This document shows positions 62,893 through 64,000 of a stretch of 64,000 bases of DNA, one piece after another. Both the position numbers and the translations under genes were made by a program. The notes under the pieces were generated by a model. It searched no databases and was not told the origin of the DNA. It saw nothing but the letters and a program-made list of their open reading frames with translations. Origin of the DNA: Burkholderiaceae bacterium (GTDB lineage Bacteria; Pseudomonadota; Gammaproteobacteria; Burkholderiales; Burkholderiaceae_C); NCBI GenBank assembly GCA_024235895.1, contig JACKLM010000005.1, positions 248,001-312,000 of the forward strand, in the 5' to 3' direction. Positions within the stretch are counted from its first letter, which is position 1. Each line of letters begins with the position of its first letter.

Positions 62893-64000
62893 GGTGTTGC
62901 AGCCACAGCTCGAGCAGCGCGACCTGCCACAGCATCGATCCGCGCAGCGGGGTCAGGTGCGACGCCGGCTCGGCGAGCAGCCGGTCGACCTCGGCGCGGT
63001 CGAACAGCCCGCGCTCGCGCGCCGCGCGCGTGGCCAGCGTCTCGCGGATCATCGCCAGCACCGGGCCGTCGATGTACTTGAGGATCGGCACCGGGAAGTA
63101 GCCCTTGGGGCGGTCGACCACCGCGCGCGGCAGCAGCCGGCGCGCGATCGCCTTCAGCACGCCCTTGCCGCCGTCGCGCAGCTTGTCGGCGGCCGGCAGC
63201 CGGCCGGCGAGCTCGACCAGCTCGTGGTCGAGGAAGGGCACGCGCGCCTCCAGGCCCCAGGCCATCGTCATCGCGTCGACGCGCTTGACCGGGTCGTCGA
63301 CCAGCATCACGGTGGTGTCCAGGTGCAGCGCCTTCTCCACCGGCGTGCTGCGCGCGAGCGCGGCGAAGTGGCGCTCGACGAAGTCCTGGCTGGCGTCGCC
63401 GGTGCCGCGCGCACCGGGGGCGAGGATGGCCTCCATCTGCGCCGGCGTGCGGTCGAAGAAGGCCGCGCGGTAGGCCTGCACGGCCTGCGCCGGCGGCGTC
63501 GCGGCGAGCTTGTCGTACCAGTGGTAGCCGGCGAAGACCTCGTCGGCGCCCTGGCCGCTCTGCACGACCTTGGTGTGCCGCGCGACCTCGCGCGACAGCA
63601 GGTAGAAGGCGACGTTGTCGTAGCTGACCATCGGCTCGTGCATCGCGCCGATGGTGCCGGGCAGCGCGTCCATCAGCTCGGCGGTCGGGACGTGGATGCG
63701 GTGGTGGTCGGTCGCGAAGCGCGAGGCGACGAGGTCCGAGTAGGCGAACTCGTCGCCGGCCTCGCCGCCGGCGGCGTCGAAGCCGATCGAGAAGGTCGCC
63801 AGCCCCTGCTGGCCGGCCTCGGCGAGCAGCGCGACGATCAGGCTCGAGTCGACGCCGCCGGACAGCAGCACGCCGACCGGCACGTCGGCCACCATGCGGC
63901 GCTCGACCGCGGTGCGCAGCGCGGCCTCGACGAGGTCCTCGCGCTCGCGCTCGCCCTGTCGCGCGAGCGCCGCATCCTCGGCGACCTCGAGCGACCACCA
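62882..64000 (-). CDS. asnO: N-acetylglutaminylglutamine amidotransferase, partial
   Basis: C-terminal part (about 370 residues) of an asparagine-synthetase-type amidotransferase; the N-terminal glutaminase domain lies beyond the right edge. The synthetase domain has the PP-loop VLLSGGVDSSLIVALLAE, FSIGFDAAGGEAGDEFAYSDLVA, QSGQGADEVFAGYHWY and LEARVPFLDHELVELA. It ends in LELWLQHHGI, a C-terminus I associate with the NAGGN-specific TIGR03104 group. It converts the C-terminal carboxylate of acetyl-Gln-Gln into the amide, giving the osmoprotectant. It is the first gene of the operon visible here. Confidence 0.9.
   Translation of the reverse strand, partial: WWSLEVAEDAALARQGEREREDLVEAALRTAVERRMVADVPVGVLLSGGVDSSLIVALLAEAGQQGLATFSIGFDAAGGEAGDEFAYSDLVASRFATDHHRIHVPTAELMDALPGTIGAMHEPMVSYDNVAFYLLSREVARHTKVVQSGQGADEVFAGYHWYDKLAATPPAQAVQAYRAAFFDRTPAQMEAILAPGARGTGDASQDFVERHFAALARSTPVEKALHLDTTVMLVDDPVKRVDAMTMAWGLEARVPFLDHELVELAGRLPAADKLRDGGKGVLKAIARRLLPRAVVDRPKGYFPVPILKYIDGPVLAMIRETLATRAARERGLFDRAEVDRLLAEPASHLTPLRGSMLWQVALLELWLQHHGI

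Overview
The window is very GC-rich, densely coded and bacterial. The gene content points to a betaproteobacterium of the Burkholderiales, probably near the Rubrivivax/Leptothrix/Ideonella group: a TRAP transporter joined to glcDEF, a MerR-controlled acyl-CoA carboxylase cluster, a PEP-CTERM-like protein, a RES-Xre toxin-antitoxin pair and N-acetylglutaminylglutamine amide (NAGGN) synthesis genes. The placement is inference from gene content; no rRNA or tRNA gene was seen.

Layout. 0-6.4 kb: a DUF2505-like gene between two copies of a GGGGTCAGGT palindrome, a GNAT acetyltransferase, a small secreted protein, a choice-of-anchor I protein and catalase-peroxidase katG. 6.5-13.3 kb: a four-gene peptide ABC importer (binding protein, two permeases, fused double ATPase). 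13.4-19.4 kb: hotdog thioesterase, MscS channel, histone-H1-like protein, SLC13-type permease with a charged repeat insert, and a CBS-DUF294 protein. 19.5-27.8 kb, minus strand: a LysR regulator, TRAP dctPQM and glcDEF (glycolate/2-hydroxyacid oxidase). 28-31.6 kb: a pseudopilin with a GGDEF-EAL protein, bounded by a 112-bp repeat. 32-34.7 kb: small membrane protein, rsgA, monoacylglycerol-lipase-like hydrolase.

34.8-50.6 kb is the most coherent catabolic region. A minus-strand operon (SDR, carboxyltransferase, acyl-CoA dehydrogenase, enoyl-CoA hydratase, biotin carboxylase, BKACE) has the atuB-C-D-E-F order of acyclic-terpene (citronellol/geraniol) degradation. It diverges from SCP2, a LiuR-like MerR regulator, thiolase and a FadJ-type protein, followed by an acyl-CoA ligase and an aldehyde dehydrogenase. 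Together these could carry a branched terpenoid alcohol through aldehyde, acid, acyl-CoA, carboxylation, hydration and beta-oxidation.

51-64 kb: Xre-RES toxin-antitoxin operon, DUF1624 membrane protein, rlmB, sirtuin, CHASE-PAS-GGDEF-EAL protein, upp, PEP-CTERM-like protein, thioesterase, UspA, then the NAGGN osmolyte operon (asnO, synthetase, M42 peptidase), cut by the window edge.

At least nine single-base indels break otherwise conserved genes (1732 ORF, katG twice, mscS, SLC13, dctM twice, glcD, atuF-like, fadJ). Many lie in short G, C or A runs, so residual sequencing error is the simplest explanation, but true decay cannot be excluded. Other unexplained structure: the GGGGTCAGGT palindromes, the 112-bp repeat pair, and a three-hairpin element whose two copies flank the ligase/aldehyde dehydrogenase pair and show paired changes in their stems.
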